Assembly: GCA_937928635.1 (NCBI GenBank)
Contig: CALFWM010000058.1
Coordinates: forward strand, 1-64,000
DNA: 64,000 nt
Origin: an uncultured Sulfitobacter sp.
Lineage (GTDB): Bacteria; Pseudomonadota; Alphaproteobacteria; Rhodobacterales; Rhodobacteraceae
Reading direction: 5' to 3'
A program made the position numbers and the translations under genes. The stretch's first letter is position 1, and each line of letters begins with the position of its first letter. The notes under the pieces are model-generated. The model had not been told where the DNA came from. It saw only the letters and a program-made list of their open reading frames with translations, and ran no database searches. Below are positions 24,596 through 34,202 of this stretch, one piece after another.

Positions 24596-24942
24596 CAGCT
24601 GTCCACCTCTTTGTTGAAACGATCGAAGTCGCCGTTGGCTTTGGCCTGCGCGTACCGGGTATCGAAGTCTGACTGACGGCCTTTTTCAGCTTCCTTGTGC
24701 TGTTCAAAGCCCTTTTGTGACCGCCATTTGCGGTACTTGCGGCGCAAAAAGAACGGCGCAACTTCGAAAACGATTGTGGCCCAAATGGCCCATCGAGCCG
24801 GATTGGACAGGCCTGAAAATTCGAACGCCACGCGGAATACCATGAAGGCGGCCACTGCCAGCGCAATGCGGCCTAATATCGACTTACGCATCAATCCTGG
24901 GCCTGCTGCGGCATGTTCGGCGACGTTTGATGCTCCGTTCAT
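24595..24942 (-). CDS. Small membrane protein in suf operon
   Basis: A 115-residue protein with one or two hydrophobic segments near residues 22-55 and a long charged C-terminus rich in Lys, Arg and Glu. The ATG at 24942 is chosen because GGAGAGG stands just upstream; the longer frame starting at 25029 would run through the 26-bp inverted repeat. No family recognised. Confidence 0.65.
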   Translation of the reverse strand: MNGASNVAEHAAAGPGLMRKSILGRIALAVAAFMVFRVAFEFSGLSNPARWAIWATIVFEVAPFFLRRKYRKWRSQKGFEQHKEAEKGRQSDFDTRYAQAKANGDFDRFNKEVDS

Positions 24943-24978
24943 GCTCAAATCACCTCTCCATGTCCGACAGGCGCACGC

Positions 24979-25040
24979 CCGTAGGATGGGTGCTTGCACC
25001 CATCGCGCTGTGGTGATGGGTGCAAGCACCCATCCTACGG
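24979..25040. repeat. 26-bp perfect inverted repeat (REP-like hairpin)
   Basis: The arms at 24979-25004 and 25015-25040 are exact inverted copies of 26 bp around a 10-base loop, containing GGATGGGTGCTTGCACCCATC. Each arm itself carries the GGGTGC/GCACCC palindrome. Such GGGTGCTTGCACCC repeats occur scattered in many proteobacterial genomes (from memory). It sits within the suf operon and includes the stop codon of the gene at 25035-25355. It could act as an mRNA-stabilising or attenuating hairpin. Confidence 0.75.
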
Positions 25041-25355
25041 CACGTCATGATCATCACCCCACCGACCTCTCAAACTATTTCTTGTTACCGTCCGTATCAT
25101 CACCGTCATAAACAATGAAAACAGAGCAATGACCCAAAGCAATATAAAGACAGCCGTTTTTGACTTTTGTTCCCAATCGCTACCAACCAGATCAATCAAG
25201 TATGTCAATCCTATGCCAGTGCATGCGTAACAAATCACCGAGACAAAGATGAATGGAAACGCCTGTGCGCGCCCGTTGTTCTTGACATAAGGCAAACGGC
25301 TCCATTCCTGCTCGGCTTTGTCTAAGACGATTTCTATGTTTGTTAGATTAGCCAA
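25035..25355 (-). CDS. Two-helix membrane protein, TTG start overlapping sufB
   Basis: A 106-residue protein with two transmembrane helices near residues 34-54 and 66-86. No ATG exists near the front; a TTG at 25355 preceded by GGAGGGG at suitable distance is the best start and overlaps the end of sufB by 8 bases. The stop codon TAG lies inside the right arm of the 26-bp inverted repeat, suggesting that repeat insertion may have replaced the original end. Function unknown. Confidence 0.55.
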   Translation of the reverse strand: MANLTNIEIVLDKAEQEWSRLPYVKNNGRAQAFPFIFVSVICYACTGIGLTYLIDLVGSDWEQKSKTAVFILLWVIALFSLFMTVMIRTVTRNSLRGRWGDDHDVP

Positions 25356-26874
25356 CAGACCCCTCCAACGAAATCGCGACCAGCGCCTGTGCTTCCATCG
25401 CAAATTCCATCGGCAAGGCCTGCAACACATCCTTGCAGAACCCGTTCACCACCAGCGCGACCGCCTCTTCCTCGTCCATGCCGCGCGAGCGGCAATAAAA
25501 CATCTGATCATCATCCACCTTCGATGTCGTCGCTTCGTGTTCCACCCGTGAAGAGTTGTTCTTGACCTCGATATAAGGCACCGTATGCGCGCCGCACTTG
25601 TCGCCAATCAACAGGCTATCACATTGCGTATAATTGCGCGATTCCTTGGCCTTGGGGTGCATGCTGACCAGCCCGCGATAGGTGTTCTGCGCCTTGCCCG
25701 CCGAGATGCCTTTGGAGACGATCCGCGACTTGGTGCGCTTGCCCAGATGCACCATTTTGGTGCCCGTGTCGGCCTGCTGCATGTTGTTGGCGATGGCGAT
25801 GGAGTAAAATTCGCCTTGCGCATCATCCCCGCGCAGGATGCAGCTTGGGTATTTCCATGTGACGGCGGAGCCTGTTTCCACTTGCGTCCACATCACCTTG
25901 GCCCGGTCCCCCCGGCAATCGGCGCGTTTGGTGACAAAGTTATAAATACCGCCCTTGCCGTCCTCATCACCGGGATACCAGTTTTGCACGGTGGAGTATT
26001 TCACCTCCGCGTCTTCCTCGATGATGATTTCGACCACAGCGGCGTGCAGTTGGCTCTCATCACGTTGCGGCGCGGTGCAGCCTTCCAGATAGCTGACATA
26101 GCTGCCTTTATCCGCGATGATCAAGGTGCGTTCAAACTGGCCGGTGTTTTCGGCGTTGATGCGGAAATAGGTGGAGAGTTCCATCGGGCAGCGCACGCCG
26201 GGTGGGACATAGACAAAGGAGCCATCCGAGAACACGGCGGAGTTGAGCGTGGCATAAAAGTTGTCCGACACCGGCACGACGGTGCCGAGGTATTTTTTGA
26301 CAAGTTCGGGATGCTCGCGAATGGCCTCTGAAATGGAGCAAAAGATCACGCCTGCTTTCTTCAGCTCGTCCTGAAAGGTTGTGCCAACAGAAACGGAATC
26401 AAACACCGCATCCACCGCAACCTTGCGCGGCGCGTCAGACATGTCCTCGGCCCCTTCGACACCTGCCAAAATGGCTTGTTCCTTCAAGGGAATGCCAAGT
26501 TTCTTATAGGTTTCCAACAGCTTGGGGTCCACGTCATCGAGTGACTTGGGTTTTTCCACCATGCTTTTGGGGCGCGCATAATAATACTGATCCTGAAAAT
26601 CAATCTCGGGGTAATCCACCATCGCCCAATCCGGTTCTTTCTTGGTCAGCCAACGCTCATAGGCCTCAAGACGCCAGTCGGTCATCCATTGGGGCTCTTC
26701 ATTCTTGGCGGAAATCAAACGCACGATATCAGGCGTCAGGCCCTTGGGCGCATATTCCATCTCAATGTCGGTGGACCAGCCGTATTTATATTTGCCGCCC
26801 ACTTCGCGCACGGCATCTACGGTATCCTGATCAACGCCCTCTTTGACGCCGTCGTTGGTGATCACTGTATCCAA
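25348..26874 (-). CDS. sufB: Fe-S assembly scaffold protein SufB
   Basis: A 508-residue SufB protein, the scaffold subunit on which clusters form with SufC and SufD. Family-typical stretches are [42 protein letters not shown] and the late [22 protein letters not shown], including the expected acceptor cysteine region. It follows the NifS-like gene by 27 bases. Length and ends are normal. Confidence 0.96.
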   Translation of the reverse strand: MDTVITNDGVKEGVDQDTVDAVREVGGKYKYGWSTDIEMEYAPKGLTPDIVRLISAKNEEPQWMTDWRLEAYERWLTKKEPDWAMVDYPEIDFQDQYYYARPKSMVEKPKSLDDVDPKLLETYKKLGIPLKEQAILAGVEGAEDMSDAPRKVAVDAVFDSVSVGTTFQDELKKAGVIFCSISEAIREHPELVKKYLGTVVPVSDNFYATLNSAVFSDGSFVYVPPGVRCPMELSTYFRINAENTGQFERTLIIADKGSYVSYLEGCTAPQRDESQLHAAVVEIIIEEDAEVKYSTVQNWYPGDEDGKGGIYNFVTKRADCRGDRAKVMWTQVETGSAVTWKYPSCILRGDDAQGEFYSIAIANNMQQADTGTKMVHLGKRTKSRIVSKGISAGKAQNTYRGLVSMHPKAKESRNYTQCDSLLIGDKCGAHTVPYIEVKNNSSRVEHEATTSKVDDDQMFYCRSRGMDEEEAVALVVNGFCKDVLQALPMEFAMEAQALVAISLEGSVG

Positions 26875-26901
26875 TGGTCTCTTCCCTTTACCTCGGAGCG
26901 C

Positions 26902-28071
26902 TTACGCCGCCCGTGCCTCATGCTTTTTCAACGTTGCGCTCCAGCTTTCTGCAAAGCGCAGCACATCTTCTTTGGTCGTCTCCACCCCCAGCGACACGCG
27001 GATTGCGCTGGCGGCCTCTGTGTCGTTAAATCCCATCGCGCGCAACACGCTGCTGGGCTTTACCTTGCCCGAAGAACAGGCAGAACCTGCGGAAATAGCA
27101 AAACCCGCCAGATCCATTTGCATGACCTGCGTTTCGCCCTTCCAACCAGGGGTCAGGATGCAAGACGTGTTGGGTAGCCTTGGCGCGCCTTTCCCGACTA
27201 AAATAGTCGCTTTTGAGGCAGCCTCAAGGGCGCTTTCCATCAAATCGCGTTTTTCTGCGACGTCTTCCCACAGGCCTGCCGCAACGTCTTGCGCCGCGGC
27301 CTCTGCTGCTGCGCCAAATCCTGCAATCCCGATAACGTTTTCAGTGCCTGAACGACGGCCCATTTCCTGCCCGCCGCCTTTGAAGATCGCGTCGGGGTCC
27401 TCAGACGTGAAATTGATAAAGGCCCCGACCCCTTTTGGGCCACCAATCTTATGGGCGGAGAGGATCGCGTAGGAGGGTTTGGTTTTTCCGTAGACAATGG
27501 CAGACTTCCCCGCCAATTGCGTGATGTCGCAGACCACATCATAAGGAACGGCACCGCAAGACGCATTTACTTTTGCATTTCCCTGAACCTGCCTGTGATG
27601 AAACATGACACCTGTTTCGCTGTTCGCAGCCGACAGCGCGATCAGAGCAACAGCCTCGCGATCGTCGCGATATACAGAGTCAGCAAGATCTACGATCCAC
27701 TCCAGCAGCCTGCCTGCACCAGGTTTATTTTGTCCATCTCTACCAAAATAGGGAACAAACGGCGCGTCACTCCAAGCCAACAAACAATCATGCTCCGTCG
27801 GCAGCGCAGCAAACACACCGCCATGCCGCCCCTTTTGCGCCACGGCCAGCGCTGCAGCCTCTGTTGCGGACCCGGTAAAAATCACCTGATTGGTATTGCA
27901 CCCGACCAACGCCGCCACCTGCCCGCGCGCGCGTTCCACAACACCAAGGGCCGCGCGCCCTTCTGCATGCACGCTCGACGGGTTACCAACCACATCCATC
28001 GCCGCCCCCATCGCGGCGCGTGCCTCTACCCGCAGCGGCGTGGTGGCATTATGATCCAGATACACCCTCAT
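26902..28071 (-). CDS. NifS/IscS-type cysteine desulfurase
   Basis: A 389-residue PLP enzyme that differs from SufS at the other end of the operon. The start YLDHNATTPL, the PLP lysine in LSAHKIGGPKG and the long cysteine loop GSACSSGKVKPSSVL show a group I (IscS/NifS) enzyme. It lies between iscR and sufB, 27 bases before sufB. Together with SufS the operon thus has two desulfurases of different classes. Confidence 0.92.
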   Translation of the reverse strand: MRVYLDHNATTPLRVEARAAMGAAMDVVGNPSSVHAEGRAALGVVERARGQVAALVGCNTNQVIFTGSATEAAALAVAQKGRHGGVFAALPTEHDCLLAWSDAPFVPYFGRDGQNKPGAGRLLEWIVDLADSVYRDDREAVALIALSAANSETGVMFHHRQVQGNAKVNASCGAVPYDVVCDITQLAGKSAIVYGKTKPSYAILSAHKIGGPKGVGAFINFTSEDPDAIFKGGGQEMGRRSGTENVIGIAGFGAAAEAAAQDVAAGLWEDVAEKRDLMESALEAASKATILVGKGAPRLPNTSCILTPGWKGETQVMQMDLAGFAISAGSACSSGKVKPSSVLRAMGFNDTEAASAIRVSLGVETTKEDVLRFAESWSATLKKHEARAA

Positions 28072-28162
28072 CTGCTCTTTCTGGCCTTAACTCTTCCCGG
28101 GGTTTGGGGCAGCGCCCCAATCAACATAAAATCGTGTCGCGCTTGCGCGTCCTTTGTCCAAC

Positions 28163-28624
28163 TCATGCCTCGTCCACCACATCAAACAGGTTCGGCACAG
28201 CCGGACAGGGGACAAGCTCGTTTGAAATCACATCTGAAAGCCGCGTCTGGTGCAAAAACACATAGACATGCGCACTCAGACCCTCCCACAAACGGTTGGT
28301 CAGGGATTGCGCGCGGCTGCCGGACAATCCGCCGGAGGCCCCTGCCCCCTTGTGCATCGCATCCACGGTCTCATCCACGGCACCTAAAATATCAACCACA
28401 CGGATTTCCGAAGCCGGGCGCGCAAGCCGGTAACCGCCACCAGGCCCGCGAACGGAGGCCACAAGCTCTGCGCGGCGTAGTTTGACAAACAACTGCTCAA
28501 GATAGGGCAACGAAATGGACTGCCGTTCGGCAATGTCACCCAATGACACCAAGCCATCTCCGGCCTGCAACGCAATGTCTGCAAGCGCGACCATGGCATA
28601 CCGTCCCTTGGTGCTGAGTTTCAT
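28163..28624 (-). CDS. iscR: Rrf2-family regulator IscR, cysteine-poor type
   Basis: A 153-residue Rrf2-type regulator with N-terminal MKLSTKGRYAMVAL and the winged helix SLPYLEQLFVKLRRAELVASVRGPGGGYRLAR. The loop that in Escherichia coli IscR holds three cluster cysteines reads HKGAGASGGLSGSRAQSL, with none. The only cysteine is in ELVPCPAV near the end. IscR of Rhodobacter sphaeroides is known to be of this single-cysteine kind. The ATG at 28624 fits the family start. It should repress the suf operon it heads when iron is sufficient. Confidence 0.92.
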   Translation of the reverse strand: MKLSTKGRYAMVALADIALQAGDGLVSLGDIAERQSISLPYLEQLFVKLRRAELVASVRGPGGGYRLARPASEIRVVDILGAVDETVDAMHKGAGASGGLSGSRAQSLTNRLWEGLSAHVYVFLHQTRLSDVISNELVPCPAVPNLFDVVDEA

Positions 28625-28721
28625 TGACCGTTTGCCCCCCTCGTCGCCCCTGTCTGATTGACGCGGGCGCATGAAATTCGTAAAGCGTGGGTCCGGGCTG
28701 CACAGCGCCACTCGGACCAGA

Positions 28722-28736
28722 TTAGAACCGTTCTAA
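28722..28736. promoter_or_regulatory. Candidate IscR operator (iron-responsive palindrome)
   Basis: TTAGAACCGTTCTAA is a perfect 6-bp inverted repeat around a 3-base centre, 98 bp before the iscR start and 65 bp before the divergent hydrolase gene. It resembles the iron-Rhodo box that IscR binds in Rhodobacterales, as I recall it. Control of the iscR-suf transcript is likely; effect on the hydrolase is possible. Confidence 0.65.
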
Positions 28737-28800
28737 ATTGTCTTAGCGAATAGGTCAACTATACGCTAGCCCCTTTAGAGCCCATCAGACAGGGACGTCC

Positions 28801-29454
28801 ATGCCAGAGGTTATTTTTCCCGGACCAGAAGGCCGGCTTGAGGGCCGCTACCATCCGCAAAAAGAACGGGATGCGCCGATTGCCATTGTGCTTCATCCGC
28901 ATCCGCAATTTGGCGGGACGATGAACCACAAGGTGGTCTATAACCTGCATTATGCCTTTTATAACATGGGGTTCACTGTTCTGCGGTTTAACTTCCGTGG
29001 CGTTGGGCGCTCTCAGGGTGAATATGATCAGGGCATTGGTGAGCTGTCTGATGCAGCCTCGGCCCTCGACTATTTGCAGTCGATGAACAACAACTCCAAA
29101 CACTGCTGGGTGGCAGGGTTTTCTTTTGGGGCCTGGATCGGCATGCAATTGCTGATGCGCCGGCCCGAAATCACCGGATTTATCTCGGTCTCCCCACCTG
29201 CAAACATGTATGACTTCAGCTTCCTCGCACCCTGTCCGTCTTCGGGGCTGATCATCAACGGCACCGCAGACCGTGTCGCGCCGCCAGCGGACACCGTGAG
29301 CCTGGTGAACAAACTGCACGAGCAAAAAGGCATCACCATCACCCATCAGGAAGTTGAAGGGTCCGGGCACTTTTTTGAAGAACCGCACATGGACACATTG
29401 ATCGGCTCGACCACGGATTATGTGAAACGTCGTCTGACGGAAACGTCACGGTAA
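28801..29454 (+). CDS. Alpha/beta hydrolase
   Basis: A 217-residue alpha/beta hydrolase with oxyanion-region HPHPQFGGTM, the nucleophile elbow GFSFGAW (near residues 106-112), an acid in GTADRVAPP and the catalytic His in EGSGHFF. This is the short serine-hydrolase type often annotated as a dienelactone-hydrolase-like or acyltransferase-like protein. The substrate cannot be told. It begins a rightward trio with two small genes. Confidence 0.85.
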   Translation: MPEVIFPGPEGRLEGRYHPQKERDAPIAIVLHPHPQFGGTMNHKVVYNLHYAFYNMGFTVLRFNFRGVGRSQGEYDQGIGELSDAASALDYLQSMNNNSKHCWVAGFSFGAWIGMQLLMRRPEITGFISVSPPANMYDFSFLAPCPSSGLIINGTADRVAPPADTVSLVNKLHEQKGITITHQEVEGSGHFFEEPHMDTLIGSTTDYVKRRLTETSR

Positions 29455-29467
29455 AGGAGCGCATGCG

Positions 29468-29707
29468 ATGGCAGATCAATGGACATTGGACATGGCCAAC
29501 AAACTGGCCGAGGAATGCCTGAAGGTGCAGGAAAAAACCGGTGAGGACCGCCTGTTTATGGAATTGGGCGATGTGTTGGGTGCCTCCTCCCAAACCCTGG
29601 AAGAAGCCTTTTTGACCGCAATCCGAACACGGATGGCGGAGTTGAAGGGTCGTGCGTTTCTGGCAAAGAAACTGCGTGCTATTGCCGAAAAAGATGCCTC
29701 TGAATGA
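29468..29707 (+). CDS. Conserved-type hypothetical protein
   Basis: A 79-residue soluble, helical, acidic protein with no family I recognise. AAAGGAG stands ten bases before the ATG and the stop overlaps the start of the next gene (ATGA), so it is probably a true coding gene in an operon with the hydrolase and the HD protein. Confidence 0.65.
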   Translation: MADQWTLDMANKLAEECLKVQEKTGEDRLFMELGDVLGASSQTLEEAFLTAIRTRMAELKGRAFLAKKLRAIAEKDASE

Positions 29708-30294
29708 CACGACGACTTGAGCAGCAGATCGCCTTTCTGAACGAGGCAGACAAGCTCAAGTCTACCATCCGCGCCACCCGGCTGTGTGATGGGTCGCGTT
29801 ACGAAAACTCCGCAGAACATTCCTGGCATCTCTCGCTTTATGCTCTCGTGCTGGCCGATCAGGCGGGCCCAGATGTCGATGTGATGCGGGTCGTGAAAAT
29901 GCTGATCCTGCATGATCTGGTGGAAATCGACGCAGGCGACAACCCGATCTTTGGGGCCTATGATGCCAGCGCGATGGCAGCAGCGGAAGCCGCGGCAGCG
30001 GATCGGATATTTGGATTGCTTCCCAGTGATCTACGCGATGATCTTCGTGCGATTTGGGAAGAGTTTGAGGCCGCTGAAACCCCAAGTGCCCAGTTCGCAA
30101 AGTCGCTGGATCGGTTCCAGCCGCCAATGCAGAACCTGCAAGGGAACGGTGGCTCCTGGGCAGAGTATGACGTGACCTATGACACATTTGCCAAACGCGT
30201 CGGCACGCCAATCAATCGCGGTGCACCGGGGCTTTGGGCCTATGCCAGCCGCCGTGTCAAAGCATGGTTTGACACGCACGCCCAAAGGCGCTGA
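29704..30294 (+). CDS. HD-domain hydrolase (YfbR-like)
   Basis: A 196-residue HD-superfamily protein. The metal-binding residues appear as ENSAEHSWHLS (near residues 34-44), LILHDLVEIDAGDN (near 67-80) and a later Asp in SLDRFQP. This pattern fits YfbR-like 5'-deoxynucleotidases, which remove phosphate from dNMPs; the exact substrate is inferred. It is translationally coupled to the small gene before it. Confidence 0.82.
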   Translation: MTRRLEQQIAFLNEADKLKSTIRATRLCDGSRYENSAEHSWHLSLYALVLADQAGPDVDVMRVVKMLILHDLVEIDAGDNPIFGAYDASAMAAAEAAAADRIFGLLPSDLRDDLRAIWEEFEAAETPSAQFAKSLDRFQPPMQNLQGNGGSWAEYDVTYDTFAKRVGTPINRGAPGLWAYASRRVKAWFDTHAQRR

Positions 30295-30524
30295 TGCCTT
30301 GGCACCGTTTGACATAAAGCGTCATGGAAAAACCTATAACGCCCAACGCTGCCTGAAACCAAAGATTTTGGGCGCGTTACGTGGTACTTCAGATATGTCG
30401 TCAGACGTTATTGGTCTGAACTAAACCCGACGGACTGCACTATGTCACGCGCAGATGTCTGTTGCGGAACAAGAAAAAGGTCCCGTTGTCACGAAGCCTC
30501 TCTCAATTGGAATATAGTCAGACC

Positions 30525-31160
30525 TTAGGCTGCTTTGCGACGTGCGCGCAGCACACCCAAGGCACCCAGCCCCAACAGCATCAGCGGCAGACCTGCTGGC
30601 AGTGGAACAGCTGGAAGCGGTTCGCCAAGATCCAGCTGGAACTGCGCTTTGCCACCGTCAAGGAAGGCAAAATCTGAGTCATCGCCACCTTCTGTGGTGT
30701 CAAAGACAAACGTGATGCTGTTTGCTGTCGTTTCGATGGCGGCAGCTGGTACGCCCAAACCGAAGTCAGCGTCAAACAGATTTTGGCCCAAAGCAACAAA
30801 CCCAAGCACTTCGTCATCATTGTCGAAAACAATGTTGCTGATGGTGAAGGTTGCGAGGTCGTAATCACCAAAACCGTCTGATCTATCGCCCATGATAGTA
30901 ATCAAACCCGTGTTGTTGACATCTACAGTGGCAAACCCGCCCCAATCACTTGGGTTGGCTGTCTCGTGTGAGGAATCAAGTTCAACGCCGTCGCCAACTG
31001 TGGCACCGGGGTTTGAAAAGACGCGTGCGCCGTCAGACATATCAGGCAAGTCAAAGGTTGCTGAAAAATCAGCCGAGACGATTTTCGCGGCAACAGGCGC
31101 GGCAAATGTCATCACTGCTACGCCAACAGCGGCCGCAGAGATGGTTTGGAACTTCTTCAT
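30525..31160 (-). CDS. Secreted protein with VPLPA-CTERM sorting signal
   Basis: A 211-residue protein with a signal peptide (residues 1-25, ending PVAAK) and a C-terminal VPLPAGLPLMLLGLGALGV followed by RARRKAA. That is the VPLPA-CTERM motif, hydrophobic helix and basic tail processed by an exosortase-type system in Rhodobacterales. The body is acidic and rich in Asp, Gly and Asn, as in surface or matrix proteins. No exosortase gene is in the window. Function beyond export is unknown. Confidence 0.85.
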   Translation of the reverse strand: MKKFQTISAAAVGVAVMTFAAPVAAKIVSADFSATFDLPDMSDGARVFSNPGATVGDGVELDSSHETANPSDWGGFATVDVNNTGLITIMGDRSDGFGDYDLATFTISNIVFDNDDEVLGFVALGQNLFDADFGLGVPAAAIETTANSITFVFDTTEGGDDSDFAFLDGGKAQFQLDLGEPLPAVPLPAGLPLMLLGLGALGVLRARRKAA

Positions 31161-31599
31161 AGCGTGAGTCCTTTACTCTGTACGTATTGCGTTGGGGACG
31201 TGCAGCACAGCGCTCCCCAGACGCTTTCACTTGCATTAGCGATATCACGCAGAAAATTGGGGGGCAATCGCCTCTAGCCACAAAATCGCCACAAACAACA
31301 GCCATTTTGGAAACAAACACCCCGGGAGTGGATCATTGTTTCCTGTGAGGGACAATCGGCACAATATTGCGAATCTCTGTTTCTGTGTCGTGGCTTTCCT
31401 CGCGAGGTGTGGAGCGTCATCTCTTTTTCCTGTGATGACCGACGTGTGAGGCTACGGCCATGCTCTGCTGCTTTGCCTTTTACAAAGGGGGAACGTGGCT
31501 AGATCTCACCGGGCAACAGGGTGAAAATACAAAGCTGTTTTGGGGCACTCCGATCCCGTTTCCTGTCCCATTGTCCCTGTTGCGCAATACCTGCTGAAA
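31161..31599. other. Non-coding stretch upstream of VPLPA-CTERM gene
   Basis: No convincing gene. It should contain the promoter of the leftward VPLPA-CTERM gene and decayed sequence upstream of the Lrp remnant. I found no strong hairpin or known operator. Confidence 0.5.
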
Positions 31600-31897
31600 A
31601 GGGTGGCGTGACCCCCCGAAAACCGGGGCTGAACCTGACCGCCTGTATGATGATCCGGACCAACGCAGCCCCCCCGATTGGCCTGAGACGTTCTGCAAAG
31701 CCGCGGCGGGGCTGGCACAAATTTCGGGTGTTTACCGCATGACTGGCGATCCTGATTATATTATCCGTGCGCAGGCGGCAGATATGGCTGATTATGATCG
31801 ACTTTACCAACCGCTGATCCCTATGGTGCCCCTGTCTGATGGTTCTGCCAGTTTTCGGGTGGAAGAGATCAAAGACACCCCTGAATTGCCTGTTTGA
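31600..31897 (+). pseudogene. Lrp/AsnC-family regulator remnant
   Basis: The frame from 31691 to the stop at 31897 reads FCKAAAGLAQISGVYRMTGD, then DYIIRAQAADMADYDRL and FRVEEIKDTPELPV, the ligand-binding half of an Lrp/AsnC regulator. Upstream similarity (LNLTACMMIRTN) is in a different frame, with a shift close to a run of seven C at 31669-31675. No helix-turn-helix half is recognisable. It ends 10 bases before the SMR transporter, which it may once have regulated. Confidence 0.7.
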
Positions 31898-31907
31898 AAG
31901 TCTGCTG

Positions 31908-32240
31908 ATGCCCCCCTTTTTGATCCTGATTGTCGCCGTATTGTTTGAAACCATCGGCACAACCGCCCTGCAGGCCTCTCAGCAGTTTTCGAGGTTGGGG
32001 CCGTCGATCGTTGTGGTGGTGGCCTATGGTATTTCGTTTTTCCTGCTCTCTATAACATTGAAATTCATGCCGGTGGGCGTGGTCTATGCACTGTGGTCGG
32101 GCATGGGGATCGTGTTTATTGCCATCATTGGCCTGCTGGTGTTTGGCCAAAAGCTCGATCTGGCGGCGGTCCTGGGCCTGGCCATGATTGTGGGCGGCAT
32201 TGTCGTGATCCATCTGTTTTCCAACGCTTCACCCCATTGA
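31908..32240 (+). CDS. Small multidrug resistance (SMR) family transporter
   Basis: A 110-residue, four-helix membrane protein of the EmrE type, which exports cationic compounds in exchange for protons. The essential Glu lies in helix 1 (VAVLFETIGTTAL), and YGISFFLLSITLKFMPVGVVYALWSGMG matches helices 2-3 of the family. The ATG at 31908 gives the usual family length. Substrate unknown. It now stands downstream of a broken regulator. Confidence 0.9.
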   Translation: MPPFLILIVAVLFETIGTTALQASQQFSRLGPSIVVVVAYGISFFLLSITLKFMPVGVVYALWSGMGIVFIAIIGLLVFGQKLDLAAVLGLAMIVGGIVVIHLFSNASPH

Positions 32241-32352
32241 AGGCAAGGGAAATGGCCGGGATGCGTTGACGTTTTAACCTGAAGGGGATTTCTGCTGGCC
32301 TTTGCTGCAGGCGCACGGTATGGCGCGGCAACCATCACCAAAGGCTGATCCC

Positions 32353-34170
32353 ATGGAATTGCGAAACATCGCTATCATTGCTCACGTTGACCACGGCAAG
32401 ACCACACTGGTGGACGAATTGCTCAAGCAATCCGGCACCTACCGTGAAAATCAGGCCACCACAGAACGCGCCATGGACAGCAACGATCTGGAGCGTGAGC
32501 GTGGCATCACGATCTTTGCCAAGCCGACCTCCGTAGAGTGGAACGGCACGCGCATCAACATCGTGGACACGCCGGGCCACGCCGATTTTGGCGGTGAGGT
32601 GGAGCGTATCCTGTCAATGGTGGATGGCGTTGTGTTGCTGGTGGACGCAGCTGAGGGGCCGATGCCGCAAACCAAATTTGTGACCTCCAAGGCGTTGAAA
32701 CTGGGGCTGCGCCCGATTGTGGTGATCAACAAGGTCGACAAGCCTGATGGCGAACCGGACCGCGCGCTGGATGAATGTTTTGACCTTTTTGCCAATCTGG
32801 ATGCCACCGATGAGCAACTGGACTTCCCTTCCATGTATGCCTCTGGCCGCGCAGGCTGGGCCGATATGTCGCTGGATGGTCCCCGCAAGGATCTGGATGC
32901 GCTGTTCAGGCTGATCGTAGATCACGTCCCTGCCCCGGCGCAGGTTTCCCGCACCGATGACCCCTTCACGATGCTGGCCACAACCCTGGGCGCTGATCCG
33001 TTTCTGGGCCGTATGCTGACAGGGCGCGTGGAGTCCGGCACATTGAAAGCGGGTCAAACGATCAAAGCCATGTCGCGGGACGGCGCGCTCATCGAAAACT
33101 TTCGTGCCACCAAGATTTTGGCCTTTCGCGGTCTGGACCAAACCGCCATCGACATGGCCGAAGCGGGCGATATCGTCTCCATCGCGGGCATGACCAAGGC
33201 GACCGTGGCCGATACATTGGCCGCACAATCCGTGAATGAGGCGATCCCGGCGCAACCTATTGATCCACCAACAATCACCGTGACCTTTGGCATCAACGAC
33301 TCTCCGCTTGCAGGGCGCGACGGCAAAAAGGTGCAATCCCGCGTCATCCGTGAACGCCTGATGAAAGAGGCGGAAAGCAACGTAGCGATCAAGGTCAGCG
33401 ACACACCCGGTGGCGATGCTTTTGAGGTGGCGGGGCGCGGCGAACTTCAGATGGGTGTCCTGATCGAAAACATGCGCCGCGAAGGGTTTGAGCTGAGCAT
33501 TTCGCGCCCTCAGGTGCTGTTTCAGGAGATTGAAGGCCTGCGCCATGAGCCCATCGAAGAGGCCACAATTGACGTGGATGATGAATATTCAGGCGCGGTG
33601 ATTGAAAAAATCACCGGTGTGCGCCGGGGTGAATTGGTGGAAATGAAACCGGCCGGTGCGGGTAAGACCCGGATTGTGGCCCATGTGCCCTCACGCGGGT
33701 TGATCGGCTATCACGGTGAATTCCTGACCGATACGCGCGGCACGGGCGTGATCAACCGTGTCTTTCACGGCTGGGCCCCGCACAAGGGTAAAATTCCGGG
33801 TCGCCGGGCGGGTGTATTGATTTCCATGGAAAATGGCACCTCGGTTGCCTTTGCCCTGTGGAATCTTGAGGAACGCGGCAAGATGATGATTGGCGCGCAG
33901 GCAGATGTTTACACGGGCATGATCATTGGCGAACACAGCCGTGAAAATGACCTTGAGGTGAACCCGCTGAAGGGCAAAAAGCTCACCAACGTGCGGGCCT
34001 CCGGCACGGACGAGGCGGTGCGTCTGACCACCCCCATCACCCTGTCGCTAGAAGAGGCGATTGCCTATATTGACGACGATGAATTGGTGGAGGTCACGCC
34101 CAACGCGATCCGGCTGCGCAAGCGTTATCTGGATCCGCATGAGCGCAAGCGGATGGCCAAGGCGAGCTAA
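32353..34170 (+). CDS. typA: Ribosome-associated GTPase TypA/BipA
   Basis: A 605-residue translational GTPase that acts in ribosome assembly and stress adaptation. G1 is AHVDHGKTT near residues 8-16, G3 is DTPGHADF, and G4 is NKVDKPD. EF-G-like domains follow and the C-terminus is family-specific. The ATG at 32353 (MELRNIAII) matches the family; the frame is open 17 codons further upstream. It stands alone, followed by a GC-rich hairpin. Confidence 0.96.
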   Translation: MELRNIAIIAHVDHGKTTLVDELLKQSGTYRENQATTERAMDSNDLERERGITIFAKPTSVEWNGTRINIVDTPGHADFGGEVERILSMVDGVVLLVDAAEGPMPQTKFVTSKALKLGLRPIVVINKVDKPDGEPDRALDECFDLFANLDATDEQLDFPSMYASGRAGWADMSLDGPRKDLDALFRLIVDHVPAPAQVSRTDDPFTMLATTLGADPFLGRMLTGRVESGTLKAGQTIKAMSRDGALIENFRATKILAFRGLDQTAIDMAEAGDIVSIAGMTKATVADTLAAQSVNEAIPAQPIDPPTITVTFGINDSPLAGRDGKKVQSRVIRERLMKEAESNVAIKVSDTPGGDAFEVAGRGELQMGVLIENMRREGFELSISRPQVLFQEIEGLRHEPIEEATIDVDDEYSGAVIEKITGVRRGELVEMKPAGAGKTRIVAHVPSRGLIGYHGEFLTDTRGTGVINRVFHGWAPHKGKIPGRRAGVLISMENGTSVAFALWNLEERGKMMIGAQADVYTGMIIGEHSRENDLEVNPLKGKKLTNVRASGTDEAVRLTTPITLSLEEAIAYIDDDELVEVTPNAIRLRKRYLDPHERKRMAKAS

Positions 34171-34177
34171 GGCGGGT

Positions 34178-34195
34178 GCCGGGGTGATCCCCGGC
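34178..34195. terminator. GC-rich hairpin after typA
   Basis: GCCGGGG-TGAT-CCCCGGC is a perfect 7-bp stem with a 4-base loop, eight bases after the typA stop and just before the end of the convergent gene. No T-run follows on either side, so intrinsic termination may be weak. Confidence 0.45.
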
Positions 34196-34202
34196 CAAGA
34201 CC

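Noticed and set aside
24943..25029. Upstream extension of the small membrane protein at 24595-24942
   Set aside because: The extra codons run through the REP-like inverted repeat and have no ribosome-binding site; the ATG at 24942 has one.
32614..33546. A 310-codon minus-strand frame inside typA
   Set aside because: It is the antisense of a well-conserved GTPase gene; long shadow frames are expected in GC-rich DNA with strong codon bias.
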